A stretch of DNA of 62,830 bases from Nemertoderma westbladi (GCA_032718475.1 JAUCBJ010006987.1:1-62830), one strand, 5' to 3'. Shown: positions 10,185-22,808, counted from the stretch's first letter. Program-made: numbers and translations. The notes: generated by a model not told the origin, from the sequence alone.

Positions 10185-11100
10185 CAGATTCGCCGTTTTA
10201 CTCCGTCTGTAAATATTAATTATTTAATTATGCACCCAGAGGAAGCTTGCAGCTTGTTCACAACTTTTACTTAATTTTACACCTGACAGCCTGATGGCTC
10301 TCATGGCATAATAGGTTAAGTTAAATTTACCCAATTTATCGCTCAGCTTATGACGCAAACGCTTCTTTATTTATAATCTTCGGAACACATTTACAATTTC
10401 GTCACCGTAAATAAAAGATCTCGCGTTGGGACGAGCTGCAATTGTAGTCTATTTTATTTATTGTCTGACTGTACAATAAATAGCAATAATACATAAATTA
10501 TATAATAGTAATTAAGTAATTCATTTATAAAAATACAGTTTTTCCTCAACTATATATCTGTATTCTGTATATTACGTAACTGTAATAATAGGCCTATGCT
10601 GTAATCTGGTAATACTGTATCCTGGTATCCATAATATAACCTGGCAAGCATCGTAACCAAACCAATAGCGTGTTATGGTTCATTCGGAAATTTGGTATCA
10701 ATAAATATTTTATTGTTTTGTATTTTACCACATTTTTTAAATTCATTTTATATATTATAATATACTCTGATACTGCAATACTTAACTAATCAGGCATAGT
10801 CAGTTCAGTGGACTGACACAATATGATACCCACTGACATTATTGTCTGCCAAACGTCCATCCATCTAGGCGGTTATATAGTCTATAGTAAAATGTAAATT
10901 ATTAATCCCACTACAGTTATTATACTAGCAACTAGTACCACCAACAAATATCGTTAAAAATTTGTCTCTGATTGCAAATATGTAAATAGGCTGTCACTAT
11001 TTGTAGTTTTAGTCTTAGTGGATCTATAACTTTAATATCTACAACTTCCAAGCGGCAGGCAGTCGCTGCATAAATACCGGTATCTTATTTTACATTCTAG
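10185..11100. other. Remainder of the KLHL12 intron
   Basis: AT-rich intron sequence ending at the acceptor tacattctag (11091-11100). Nothing else recognised. Confidence 0.7.
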
Positions 11101-12519
11101 GTGAACGTTGGGAACGTCCAGGATTTACTACCCGCCGCCTGTCTGCTGCAACTAACGGCCGTGAAGGACGCGTGTAGTAGATTCCTAGAGAAACAACTCG
11201 ATCCGACCAATAGTATCGGGATTAACGAGTTCGCGAAGCGCCACAACTGCCAATCGTTGAGTGTCACAGCGGAAACATTCACCTACAAACACTTCCCGGA
11301 AGTGACCAAACACGACGAGTTTCTTCTTCTCTCCAAGGAGGAAGTCGAAACTATTCTATGTTGCGACGAGATACAGGTGGACGCGGAGGAGTCGGTTTAC
11401 GAGGCTCTCATCCGGTGGATCGAGTACGACGGCCTGTCGGACAGACGTCCGTACTTCCCGGAACTCCTGCAGTACGTGCGACTCCCGCTACTCTCTCCCG
11501 CCTTCCTCACCGACGTGATCGACAGACAGGAGATGATCCGATCGAGTTTCACCTGTCGCGATCTTGTCGACGAGGCCAAGCGGTTTCATTTGCGTCCGGA
11601 ATGCCGGACACAGATGTCGGAATGTCCGCGGACCCGGTGTCGGACCGGATCGTCCGAGATGCTCGTCGTTATCGGCGGATTTGGTAACGCGCATTCCGCA
11701 GTCGACGTCGTCGAGAAGTACGATCCTAAACGCGACGTGTGGACCACGTTGACGCCGTTACGTCGCCACTGCCGCTACGTGGCGGCCGTCGCTCTCAACT
11801 CGCGACTCTTCGTGATCGGCGGCTACGACGGTCACTCCCGACTCAACCAGGTCTCGTACCTCGACACGGCGAACCCGGCGGGAGTCTGGGAGCCGGTCGC
11901 GTCCATGAGCGTGCGACGCGGGCTCGCGGGGGCCTGCGTCTACCGGGACGCGATCTATGTGGCCGGTGGGTTCGACGGCACCTTGCGGCACTCCTCGATG
12001 GAGCGATACGACCCCCGGATCGACGAGTGGACCACGTTGTCGGACATGTCGACGGGACGGGAGGGGGCGGGGTTGATCGTGGCCAACGGGAAGATCTACT
12101 GTCTGGGCGGCTACGACGGTGTCCACATACTGCGGGCGGTGGAGCGCTACGACCCGGCGAGCGGCGCGTGGACCCCGATGGCACCGATGGGTACGAAACG
12201 GTCCGGAGCCGGAGTCGCCTTGCTCAACGATACCGTCTACGTTATGGGGGGGTACGACGGGAGTCGACATCTCGACTCGGTTGAGTGTTACAACGTGCGG
12301 ACGGACAGTTGGAGTCCCGCTCCCTCCATGAACTGCCCTCGTTGCTACGTCGGCGCTGTCGCTATGCGCGGTCGCATATACGTGGTGGCCGGTTACGATG
12401 GCAACAGTTTGCTCAACTCTGTGGAATGTTACGATCCTATGGCGGAGCGTTGGGAGGAAGTTACCGAGATGGGGACGCACAGATGCGATGCGGGTTGCAC
12501 CATACTGAAGGAGGTGTAA
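11101..12519 (+). CDS. KLHL12: KLHL12 exon 2 (BACK and six Kelch repeats)
   Basis: 472 codons to the TAA at 12517-12519, joined in phase 0 to exon 1, for about 597 residues in total (human 568). KLHL12 is the substrate adaptor of a cytosolic CUL3 ubiquitin ligase; in vertebrates it targets SEC31 (COPII coat) and Dishevelled. The exon opens with the end of BTB ([13 protein letters not shown]), then the BACK domain ([61 protein letters not shown]). Six Kelch blades follow, with GG or AG doublets: [47 protein letters not shown]. The end, [15 protein letters not shown], is diagnostic of KLHL12. All of BACK and Kelch in one exon is unusual, since the vertebrate gene has many introns. The exon is GC-rich in AT-rich DNA and appears intact. 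Confidence 0.95.
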   Translation: MNVGNVQDLLPAACLLQLTAVKDACSRFLEKQLDPTNSIGINEFAKRHNCQSLSVTAETFTYKHFPEVTKHDEFLLLSKEEVETILCCDEIQVDAEESVYEALIRWIEYDGLSDRRPYFPELLQYVRLPLLSPAFLTDVIDRQEMIRSSFTCRDLVDEAKRFHLRPECRTQMSECPRTRCRTGSSEMLVVIGGFGNAHSAVDVVEKYDPKRDVWTTLTPLRRHCRYVAAVALNSRLFVIGGYDGHSRLNQVSYLDTANPAGVWEPVASMSVRRGLAGACVYRDAIYVAGGFDGTLRHSSMERYDPRIDEWTTLSDMSTGREGAGLIVANGKIYCLGGYDGVHILRAVERYDPASGAWTPMAPMGTKRSGAGVALLNDTVYVMGGYDGSRHLDSVECYNVRTDSWSPAPSMNCPRCYVGAVAMRGRIYVVAGYDGNSLLNSVECYDPMAERWEEVTEMGTHRCDAGCTILKEV

Positions 12520-13790
12520 CCGAGATGGGGTGCCCTACATGGGGGGGGGGGGGGGGGTGAAAGAAATGCTAAGTGGTTGCAGTTTCTAAAAAAAAGTTTG
12601 TGCCCCGTAACGACGAGTGTTTAGAATACCATAGTGGTTATTGCTGTCAGCCAAGGATGTCTGTCTGTCTGTCCGAAATTCAAAGTGAAATCTATTTATC
12701 TCTATTCCTATCCACTTGACTATAATTGTGGCTGCCTCTTTTCACTTAGTTTTCCCCTCTGTGAAACTCTTGCTCCTTTTGTCCAAAACTGGTGGTTTGT
12801 TGAACGCATTATTCCTTTACTTTACATGCTGATGAGGTCAGAAGTGACAGACATCCGTCTCGCCTCTGATCTTTCTGCGTTACTGATCGCTTTAATTTCC
12901 TCCTTGTTCTCGAGGTATTGCGGACCACTCCGTTTAGTTGGCCCCAACCTGCCATCCACCCTGTATCTCCCTCCACCAGCTGTTTATGAGAACGTGTAAT
13001 GTTATTACTTGCGTAGTGACCGATTACAAAAAACTATCAAGACCCTCTCTCTTGGCTGTTCAGTTCAGGCATGGTGGGGACGCCACTCTAGCACTCAGGG
13101 TTTAAACTTCATCGTCAGGGTTGGCACACCAGTAAACGAAAATTGTTTCCGGCACTGGAGTCGAAAGCCTTATAGAGTGAGGCAGAAAGGCTCTATTAAA
13201 TAGATAGACCAGGCGACCAGGGGGTCTCGCAGTAGCCCGCCTCTAGATGGCGCTAATTGGAAATGATAAAATAATTACCGTATGAAGCTTCTCACACTTC
13301 AGAAAGGGTTGGGGGATGCAATCAAAATGCATCCCTCTCTGTCTCCAAGGGAAAAAATCGACGTCAATAACAGCTGATGACTCTCAAAAAAATGTCACCT
13401 GTTCTATTGACTTTCGAGTTTCATCTATTGTTGTGATTAGAATAACTGTAGCATGTTCCTTTACCTTTGTTGATAATTTAACATTGAAACGAAGTATTAA
13501 TTCGTCGAGATGGGATTTGCGACGAGTTTTTATCCCTGCCTCTACCCATTTTGGTTCTCAAACACTACTTGGCTAACAATCTGGCAAGATCATTAATGTA
13601 CATAGTCCTCGGTGTTACTAACTGAAAAAAGGTAACGGTTGGAAGATTTAGGCTAAAATAATTCATTATATTATTTCAATCGTGCGATTTTTCTTGCAAT
13701 ATTTTTTGATACTTTTGATTATTTAAGTAATATGTATATTATTATAGTTATAAATTTGATGCTAAGTGTATTCTGAATTTATATATACAG
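12520..13790 (+). other. KLHL12 3' flank and intergenic
   Basis: G17 lies at 12541-12557, 22 bases after the stop codon. An ATTAAA at about 13194-13199 could serve as the polyadenylation signal. The open frames here have no recognisable protein features. Confidence 0.5.
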
Positions 13791-13794
13791 CTGT

Positions 13795-16700
13795 GTGTAC
13801 ATAATTTGTGTACATAGTTTGTTACAGCTGTACATACATAGTTTGTTACAGCTGTACATAGTTTGTTACAGCTGTACATAGTTTGTTACAGATGTACATA
13901 CATAGTTTGTTACAGCTGTACATACATAGTTTGTTACAGCTGTACATAGTTTGTTACAGCTGTACATAGTTTGTTACAGCTGTACATAGTTTGTTTCAGC
14001 TGTACATACATAGTTTGTTACAGATGTACATACATAGTTTGTTACAGCTGTACATACATAGTTTGTTACAGCTGTACATAGTTTGTTACAGCTGTACATA
14101 GTTTGTTACAGCTGTACATAGTTTGTTACAGCTGTACATAGTTTGTTACAGCTGTACATAGTTTGTTACAGCTGTACATAGTTTGTTACAGCTGTACATA
14201 GTTTGTTACAGCTGTACATACATAGTTTGTTACAGCTGTACATAGCTTGTTACAGCTGTACATAGTTTGTTACAGCTGTACATAGTTTGTTACAGCTGCA
14301 CCATGCACATACATAGTTTTTTACAGCTGCACCATGCACATACATAGTTTGTTACAGCTGCACCATGCACATACATAGTTTGTTACAGCTGTACATACAA
14401 AATTTGTTACAGATGTACATACATAGTTTGTTACAGCTGTACATACAAAATTTGTTACAGATGTACATACATAGTTTGTTACAGCTGTACATAGTTTGTT
14501 ACAGCTGTACATAGTTTGTTACAGCTGTACATAGTTTGTTACAGCTGTACATAGTTTGTTACAGCTGTACATAGTTTGTTATACATAGTTTGTTACAGCT
14601 GTTCAGTGTTCATAGTTTGTTACAGCTGTACATAGTTTGTTACAGCTGTACATAGTTTGTTACTGCTGTACATAGTTTGTTACAGCTGTACATAGTTTGT
14701 TACAGCTGTACATAGTTTGTTACAGCTGTTCATAGTTTGTTACAGCTGTACATAGTTTGTTACAGCTGTTCATAGTTTGTTACAGCTGTACATAGTTTGT
14801 TACAGCTGTACATAGTTTGTTACAGCTGTACATAGTTTGTTACATCTGCACGTACATAGTTTGTTACAGCTGTACATAGTTTGGTTACAGCTGTACATAG
14901 TTTGTTACAGCTGTACATAGTTTGTTACAGCTGCACCCTGCACATACATAGTTTGTTACAGCTGTACATACAAAGTTTGTTACAGATGTACATACATAGT
15001 TTGTTACAGCTGTACATAGTTTGTTACAGCTGTACATAGTTTGTTACAGATGTACATACATAGTTTGTTACAGCTGTACATAGTTTGTTACAGCTGTACA
15101 TAGTTTGTTACAGCTATACATAGTTTGTTACAGCTGCACATACATAGTTTGTTACAGCAACAGCACTACATAGTTTGTTACAGCTGTACATAGTTTGTTA
15201 CAGCTGTACATAGTTTGTTACAGCTGTACATAGTTTGTTACAGCTGTACATAGTTTGTTACAGCTGTACATACATAGTTTGTTACAGCTGTACATAGTTT
15301 GTTACAGCTGTACATAGTTTGTTACAGCTGCACCATGCACATACATAGTTTGTTACAGCTGCACCATGCACATACATAGTTTGTTACAGCTGTACATACA
15401 AAGTTTGTTACAGATGTACATACATAGTTTGTTACAGATGTACATACATAGTTTGTTACAGCTGTACATAGTTTGTTACAGCTAGCTGTACATAGTTTGT
15501 TACAGCTGTACATAGTTTGTTACAGCTGTACATAGTTTGTTACAGCTGTACATAGTTTGTTACAGCTGTACATAGTTTGTTACAGCTGTACATACATAGT
15601 TTGTTACAGCTGTACATAGTTTGTTACAGATGTACGTACATAGTTTGTTACATCTGTACATAGTTTGTTACAGCTGTACATAGTTTGTTACAGCTGCACC
15701 CTGCACATACATAGTTTGTTACAGCTGTACATACAAAGTTTGTTACAGATGTACATACATAGTTTGTTACAGCTGTACATAGTTTGTTACAGCTGTACAT
15801 AGTTTGTTACAGCTGCACATGCATAGTTTGTTACAGCTGCACCCTGCACATACATAGTTTGTTACAGCTGTACATAGTTTGTTACAGCTGTACATAGCTT
15901 GTTACAGCTGTACATAGTTTGTTACAGCTGTACATAGTTTGTTACAGCTGTACATAGTTTGTTACAGCTGCAACCTGCACATACATAGTTTGTTACAGCT
16001 GTACATACAAAGTTTGTTACAGATGTACATACATAGTTTGTTACAGCTGTACATACATAGTTTGTTACAGCTGTACATAGTTTGTTACAGCTGTACATAG
16101 TTTGTTACAGCTGTACATAGTTTGTTACAGCTGTACATAGTTTGTTACAGCTATACATAGTTTGTTACAGCTGTACATAGTTTATTACAGCTGTACATAG
16201 TTTGTTACAGCTGAACATAGTTTGTTACAGCTGCACCCTGCACATACATAGTTTGTTACAGCTGTACATACAAAGTTTGTTACAGATGTACATACATAGT
16301 TTGTTACAGCTGTACATAGTTTGTTACAGCTGAACATAGTTTGTTACAGCTGCACCCTGCACATACATAGTTTGTTACAGCTGTACATACAAAGTTTGTT
16401 ACAGATGCACATGCATAGTTTGTTACAGCTGTACATACATAGTTTGTTACAGATGTACATACATAGTTTGTTACAGCTGTACATACATAGTTGTTACAGC
16501 TGCACATACATAGTTTGTTACAGCTGTACATACATAGTTTGTTACAGCTGTACATAATTTGTTACAGCTGTACATAGTTTGTTACAGCTGTGCATAGTTT
16601 GTTTAATTGTACATAGTTTGTTACAGCTGCAGATGCATAGTTTGTTACAGCTGTACATAGTTTGTTACAGCTGTACATACATAGTTTGTTACAGCTGTAC

Positions 16701-18195
16701 ATACATAATTTGTTACAGCTGTACATAATTTGTTACAGCTGTACATAGTTTGTTACAGCTGTGCATAGTTTGTTTCAGCTGTACATAGTTTGTTACAGCT
16801 GCAGATGCATAGTTTGTTACAGCTGTACATAGTTTGTTACAGCTGTACATACATAGTTTGTTACAGCTGTACATTCATAATTTGTTACAGCTGTACATAA
16901 TTTGTTACAGCTGTACATAGTTTGTTACAGATGTACATAGTTTGTTACAGCTGTACATACATAATTTGTTACAGCTGTACATAATTTGTTACAGCTGTAC
17001 ATAGTTTGTTACAGCTGTGCATAGTTTGTTTCATTGTACATAGTTTGTTACAGCTGCAGATGCATAGTTTGTTACAGCTGTACATAGTTTATTACAGCTG
17101 TACATACATAGTTTGTTACAGCTGTACATACATAATTTGTTACAGCTGTACATAATTTGTTACAGCTGTACATAGTTTGTTACAGCTGTGCATAGTTTGT
17201 TTCAGCTGTACATAGTTTGTTACAGCTGTACATACATAGTTTGTTACAGCTGTACATACATAGTTTGTTACAGCTGTACATACATAGTTTGTTACAGCTG
17301 TACATACATAGTTTGTTACAGCTGTACATTGTTTGTTACAGCTGCCGATGCATAGTTTGTTACAGCTGCAGATGCATAGTTTGTTACAGCTGTACATAGT
17401 TTGTTACAGCTGTACATACATAGTTTGTTACAGCTGTACATAGTTTGTTACAGCTGTACATAGTTTGTTACAGCTGTACATACATAGTTTGCTACAGCTG
17501 TACATACATAATTTGTTACAGCTGTACATAATTTGTTCCAGCTGTACATAGTTTGTTACAGCTGTGCATAGTTTGTTTCAGCTGTACATAGTTTGTTACA
17601 GCTGTACATACATAGTTTGTTACAGCTGTACATAGTTTGTTACAGCTGTACATAGTTTGTTACAGCTGCACATACATAGTTTGTTACAGTTGTACATACA
17701 TAGTTTGGTACAGCTGTACATACATAGTTTGTTACAGCTGTACATAGTTTGTTACAGCTGTACATAGTTTGTTACAGCTGTACATACATAGTTTGTTACA
17801 GCTGTACATAGTTTGTTACAGCTGTACATAGTTTGTTACAGCTGCACATACATAGTTTGTTACAGCTGTACATACATAGTTTGGTACACCTGTACATACA
17901 TAGTTTGTTACAGCTGTGCATAGTTTGTTTCAGCTGTACATAGTTTGTTACAGCTGCAGATGCATAGTTTGTTACAGCTGTACATAGTTTGTTACAGCTG
18001 CAGATGCATAGTTTGTTACAGCTGTACATAGTTTGTTACAGCTGTACATAGTTTGTTACAGCTGCAGATGCATAGTTTGTTACAGCTGTACATAGTTTGT
18101 TACAGCTGCAGATGCATAGTTTGTTACAGCTGTACATAGTTTGTTACAGCTGTACATAGTTTGTTACAGCTGCAGATACATAGTTTGCTACAGCG
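13795..18195. repeat. 20-bp minisatellite array, about 4.4 kb
   Basis: About 200 tandem copies of ttacagctgtacatagtttg. A 24-bp variant has an extra taca (acatacatag), and there are occasional gatgcatag and caccatgcac variants. Each unit contains two palindromes, CAGCTG and TGTACA. Short open frames on both strands (for example 16304-16555 and 17140-17397) are repeat by-products. The array runs from the far 3' flank of KLHL12 to about 18195. Confidence 0.97.
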
Positions 18196-18301
18196 GTGCA
18201 TGTTTGAACTTAAAAATTAAAACCTACGTTGCTCTACCTTTTAAGTAAGCATGTTATGTAGTAATTTATTATTTTGTGAGATTACTCTACATGTAAACAT
18301 A

Positions 18302-18355
18302 CTTACTGATCAACGTGTAAGGTATATTAGATCACCTTACACGTTGATCAGTAAG
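18302..18355. other. Perfect 22-bp inverted repeat (hairpin)
   Basis: Arm 18302-18323 (cttactgatcaacgtgtaag plus gt) pairs perfectly with 18334-18355 across a 10-base loop. It lies about 110 bp after the 20-bp array, in otherwise AT-rich DNA. Confidence 0.9.
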
Positions 18356-19157
18356 GATGTCCGGTGGGACGGCGTCCCAGAATTATTATACTATCGGTGG
18401 TTGGTTTATTTTCTTACTTTTATCAAGTATATTAATATTTTCTGCCAATTACACACCGTTTCAATATTAATAGTTTTTCTTTTATTTCAAACATTCCGAA
18501 TTAAGAACATTTATATTATTTATGTGTATCGAATTTTATTATATATTTATTTATTGTTATGTTATGTTTATCGTGCTATATAGTTTATAGTATAATTATT
18601 ATTTACAGAAATCTATCTAATATTGAAAGTAATAAATCTATTGTATGCTAACCAATTATTTTTAGTTGCCATTTTCTATTACTACCCACACGAAATTAAC
18701 GAAGGCATATTATATATGACGTGTATTAACAACGTTAAAAACAAATGATGCAATATTCAGCTATTGGCAAAATGTATATTCGAAATTTATTATCTCTAAC
18801 TGAAATCACAATCGGAAATACTGTACCGGTAGTGCAATTATTTTGAAAAACCACATACACAAAAACTAAACATTCAACTTCCAGCTAATTTAATGACACC
18901 AGAGTCCTGAACAGTCGAGGTGGATGGAAATAAAGAAATCAACTAGGCACATTATCATACAGTACTTATACTATAGGCCTATACAGTACATTACTACAAA
19001 CTGTACTATTGGCGTATTATTCCAGTCAAAATAGGGCTCAGCCTCGGACTAATTGCAACAGAATTTAATTTAATATTTTCTAAACCCAAATTTTATGCTT
19101 ATCAACATATCCAAAATCGGCCAAAGTCGGTTGTTGGAACTTGGTTAAATAGACCAT
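18356..19157. other. Intergenic, AT-rich, no gene seen
   Basis: No coding frame with recognisable content. Confidence 0.6.
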
Positions 19158-19953
19158 TTCACCATGACAACAGAAGGTCATATTTAAAAAAAAAACCCTT
19201 TCCTATAATCCTACGGAATTTTAACCTTGACCTACCCCACCCAAATCACTATCGGAGAATCCGATGGGGCACTTTGGTTACCATGACAACTGTGAGAAAT
19301 ACATCGTCAAACTTAATTGTACAGTGAATTTATGAAATTTTGGAAACGTATCCATATTGCGTGTTCCCAAAGTTGCAAAATAAGGAAACTCTGTAATTAT
19401 ATTGTCCTTATAAGCATAAATGTTTTTTTCTAGATTCGGCGTTGAAGTGGAATAGTAGTTGGCCTGTATCCTAGGTAATAAGAAAATAATATCACCTATA
19501 ATGTTTCTTCAGTTTAAATATGGTTACTATCATTTTAAAAAGAAACCAATTCAGGATCAAGTACCTCACATGTTGCTATGTTCAGACCATAATTTGCCAG
19601 CCAATCGTGTCATTTCTTGTTGCCATGGCAACCAAAAATATTATTTAATATGTGAAAATTGAATCGGAAACATTTTATATCTATTGCAGATGCATATCAA
19701 TATGTTACATTATACATAGTCAACATTCATAATTACAAGCGGAGTCATTATTCTGTTGTTACCATAACAACGGGCATATTTTAGTATTTATGTAGTTTTA
19801 GTAGCGTATTTGGTATTTTATTGACATTGGAAGATAATATCGTTACAACTAGCGATACATAAGTTAATCACATTAAAGATTATTGAAAAAATTGTGTGGA
19901 GTCCGCTACAGTTATTTTATTTACCAAAGTCTTGGAATTTTGACCATAGCAAC
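19158..19953. promoter_or_regulatory. Cluster of five RFX X-box-like motifs
   Basis: The 14-mers are TTCACCATGACAAC (19158), GTTACCATGACAAC (19277), GTTGCCATGGCAAC (19619, a perfect palindrome), GTTACCATAACAAC (19758) and TTGACCATAGCAAC (19940). RFX factors bind GTNRCC(0-3)RGYAAC-type inverted half-sites. Five near-matches in 800 bp of AT-rich DNA is notable. The cluster lies beyond the 3' end of CSN8. It may be an enhancer or only the conserved core of a decayed dispersed repeat. Confidence 0.4.
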
Positions 19954-20280
19954 GGGAGTTTGATCCTAATGCGGGAGTGAGCTGTCTAGCGGAAATACAA
20001 CACGTATACACCAACACCATTTATAATTATAATAGGCCATTTAAATGATGAAATAATTACAGGATTGATGTGAATGTGAATGTCGCTTATTTCATATTTT
20101 TTGGCATTCAAGCGTTATTTACGAAACTACACTGTGCTGTGGAGGTGCCGGGGTCCGATATTGTTTAGAGAACTGGAATTATAGATCCCGTCTCAGTGTT
20201 TTTGCCCTACAAGTACTGTAGTGATATAGTTTGAGTTAGCAGTAGCACCCTAAATGGAAACATATTTAGGCCCAGCGCGC

Positions 20281-20420
20281 ACTAGAGATGCAAGATGCAT
20301 GATAAATTCTTTGAAATATACATTAATATAATCAAAGTATAATATATAAAATAAAATACGATGCATCTTGCATCTCTAGTGTACGTCGGGAACGATTTTT
20401 GCATCTTGCATCTCTAGTGT
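20281..20420. repeat. Short inverted repeat, MITE-like
   Basis: The 20-mer actagagatgcaagatgcat at 20281-20300 is exactly inverted at 20361-20380. A further same-sense copy of the inverted form follows at 20401-20419. The interior is AT-rich. Probably a small MITE or a remnant of one. Confidence 0.6.
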
Positions 20421-20539
20421 GCGGCGGGTCTAACAGGACTTGAGAACCTCGACGGTAATTAAAACCGAAAATTATAACAAAAACATTTTGGGAAATATTA
20501 CTGAATAACATTACGTCATATTATAATAATAATAATGTA

Positions 20540-20545
20540 TTTATT
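20540..20545 (-). terminator. Candidate poly(A) signal of CSN8
   Basis: AATAAA on the minus strand, about 55 bases past the CSN8 stop codon. Confidence 0.5.
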
Positions 20546-20600
20546 AGAAGGACAATGGCGGATCCGTAGATCGTAATTGTAAATATGGAAAAAGAAAAGA

Positions 20601-21233
20601 TTAATTCTCAAAGAAGCATACGAGCCCTGTGAGTCGGGTTAGTGTCTCACAGTTAGTAACCGAAGTATCGGTGTCTGTCTGTGAGTCTGTGTGGACCGGT
20701 AGTACCAGAGTGTCGGTGGGGTCTAGTCTCCAACCGCGCTCGGCAACCAGTTCCCGGGTAGTTCCCGTCGACAATCCCAGCATCTCGCTCAATCGATCCA
20801 GCCGAATGGATCCGTAGGCCTTGGCAACCAGAGCGGCCACTCTCTCGCGGGTCCGTACCGCTAGGAGGCGCATTAAGGGTTCTATCTGAGGCGACCATGA
20901 CGACGCACCAGCGGAGGAGTACACCGCAGACAGTTCGCGTCGCCACACGCTCCTCCCAACCGACCAAATCGCAGACAACTCAGCGTTCTCTTCCTTCACG
21001 TTAGTAGGAATTCGTTTCCATAGAAACCTTGCGTTTGTGGCGTCACCATCTATAAGGTAACTGACTAGTAGTTGGGCGTACACTTCCACCGGACATTTGT
21101 TGCTGGGGGAGGAACTCAACTCTTTCGCTTCCAGTTCGGCCACCGTTTTCTCGTTGACGATCACAGAATTATCCGCGATATTTTCGGGGGTTTCCTCGTC
21201 AACTTGCATCGTGCGATTTTCCGATGTCACCAT
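20601..21233 (-). CDS. CSN8: COP9 signalosome subunit 8
   Basis: CSN8 is the smallest core subunit of the COP9 signalosome, which removes NEDD8 from cullins in nucleus and cytosol. The protein shows family signatures in order: VYAQLLVSYLIDGDATNARF then LWKRIP, AELSAIWSVGRSVWRRE, RERVAALVAKAYGSIRLDRL (PCI-like helical repeat), and the C-terminal LTRLTGLVCFFEN, matching human LARLTDYVAFLEN. Starting at the Met at 21233 (MVTSENRTMQ) gives 210 residues against 209 in human. An upstream in-frame Met at 21290 would add 19 residues with no family counterpart. The frame is intact and has no intron. CSN acts on the cullin ligases that KLHL12 serves. Confidence 0.92.
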   Translation of the reverse strand: MVTSENRTMQVDEETPENIADNSVIVNEKTVAELEAKELSSSPSNKCPVEVYAQLLVSYLIDGDATNARFLWKRIPTNVKEENAELSAIWSVGRSVWRRELSAVYSSAGASSWSPQIEPLMRLLAVRTRERVAALVAKAYGSIRLDRLSEMLGLSTGTTRELVAERGWRLDPTDTLVLPVHTDSQTDTDTSVTNCETLTRLTGLVCFFEN

Positions 21234-21290
21234 CGCCGCCAACCGACGACAGTGTAGATTCTCACTGTCGTGATTTTTTATGAAGTACAA

Positions 21291-22207
21291 AATACTGAAC
21301 TGCTCTGTTGAAATAGGATTCAGGATACTGGGATAGGCCTAGGCCTACTACTACTGCCTGACTGCTGTACAGGAATGAGTTTACTACAGCACAGCGCACA
21401 CAACGCCCGATTTTGTCCTTTTGAACGCCAAAATTTGGCGTCGCCAGAACCAATCTAGCTGCATTTTCCTCATAGAAAAAAATAGGAAAAAATATGAATG
21501 CTAAGCGCATTCGATACAAAATTATCGCATTTTAAAATGTATACCACTGAATTCCTTGCAAAATATAATGACATTTCACCTCATAAGAAAAAAATTGCTT
21601 ACGGAATGAAAAGTTATCTCACTTTTAAAATATTATCAGAATTAGGCGTAATGGAACGCCAAATTATGTCCACAGAAAAAGGAACGCCAAATTATGTCCT
21701 TGGAGTGTTTATTGATTGACAGTCAGACAGTAGGTATCCTGTGCTGAGCTGTAATAGGTGCGAGACTGATCTAGGCTAATATAATACAGTAATAAAGGGA
21801 AGGCTGGCGCTGGGTTGACTATATATATGTAAGGTATAACCAAGGCCTTGGGTATAACTTACTGGCTGACTGGCGCCCAATGTCTGGGGCAGGTTAATGA
21901 ATAGAGGGAAGATGTGACCTAGCTTTTCTTTGACACCGGCAGAGTGGGGTATTACGTGTGTGCTTGTATTAGATCAATAGATGTTGGTTGGACTATTATT
22001 GGCTGATTGGAGGGAGACCCTATTTTGAGTTTTTATTGTATATCCTCCAGGATATACAATAGAGGGTCTTTATTCCTTAGGGGGGCTTTAAAGGCATAGT
22101 TTGTAACTTGGATGTGAGTTAGGCAAAGAAGCAATCAATGGTAATCGGTAACCAATAGTGAGTGCCTGTGCCATGTGTCTTTGGTCAGATAGTTTAATGT
22201 TTTCTGT
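21291..22207. other. CSN8 upstream region and intergenic, no gene seen
   Basis: Contains the presumed CSN8 promoter side. Near 21412-21700 the motif ggaacgccaaattatgtcc and its relatives recur three times. The 73-codon frame at 21498-21719 looks random. Confidence 0.5.
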
Positions 22208-22220
22208 TTTTATTCAGTTT

Positions 22221-22258
22221 ACTAGAAAGCCTGTGGCCCTTCGGGCCACAGCTTTCTA
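22221..22258. other. GC-rich terminal hairpin of a Helentron-like element
   Basis: ctagaaagc, one bulged c, then tgtggccc pairs with gggccaca and gctttctag across a 3-base loop. A stable palindrome next to a tandem-core element is the layout of HINE/DINE elements. Confidence 0.8.
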
Positions 22259-22748
22259 GTGCACGTGCAGATGATATATGAATATGTGTGGGAGATTTGA
22301 GAACTGCATACGGAACAGACACCATCATTAAATAAAACACCACCCCCATAAGAGATAACTGTCAAGTTTCAACTTTAGGCAGATTGTAAATAACAAAATT
22401 TCCAGAAAATGATCACTTTCAGATCCACCCTCTACCTGCGGACTGGTGAAATGCAGACGGCGCTGCAGTTTGGTAAAGATTGGGTTTATGGTGAAGTAAA
22501 ATGCCTGCCTTTCAAGTTTCAGCTTAAACAGTTTGTAAATAACAAAATTGGTGTAGATGTTCACATTCAGACATTTCACCCTCTAACGGTAGACTGAAGA
22601 ACTTTAGACGACTCTGGGACTCCGTAAAGATACAGAATATGCTGTAGTAGACTCCTGCCAAGTTCCAGCTCAATAGGATTAAAAAGAACCAAATGGGATG
22701 AGGTGTTCACTATCAGATATTTCGCCCTCTAGCGGCAGATACGGACTG

Positions 22749-22808
22749 CCACCAGCGGGGATCGAACCCGCGTCTCCCGAAAAACGTTCAGTTATGCTAA
22801 CCACTTAG
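22749..22808 (-). pseudogene. tRNA-like fragment (A and B boxes, no acceptor stem)
   Basis: On the minus strand an A-box-like gtggttagcataact is followed by a perfect T arm, gcggg-ttcgatc-cccgc, and tggtggca. The 5' strand that should pair with tggtggc is missing, and the anticodon stem does not close. It replaces about 60 bases of one satellite unit. It is a tRNA-derived SINE head or decayed tRNA, not a working tRNA. Confidence 0.5.

Noticed and set aside
11758-12480. 240-codon antisense frame over KLHL12
   Set aside because: Shadow of a GC-rich coding exon; its sequence shows no family features.
13795-18195. CRISPR-like or coding array
   Set aside because: Units are contiguous with no unique spacers, and the short open frames shift with every 20- to 24-bp unit. 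It is a minisatellite.
18251-18583. 110-codon plus-strand frame
   Set aside because: Contains the palindrome at 18302-18355, is Ile/Tyr-rich as expected from AT-rich DNA, and has no family match.
22749-22808. Functional tRNA gene
   Set aside because: No 5' acceptor strand and an unpaired anticodon stem.
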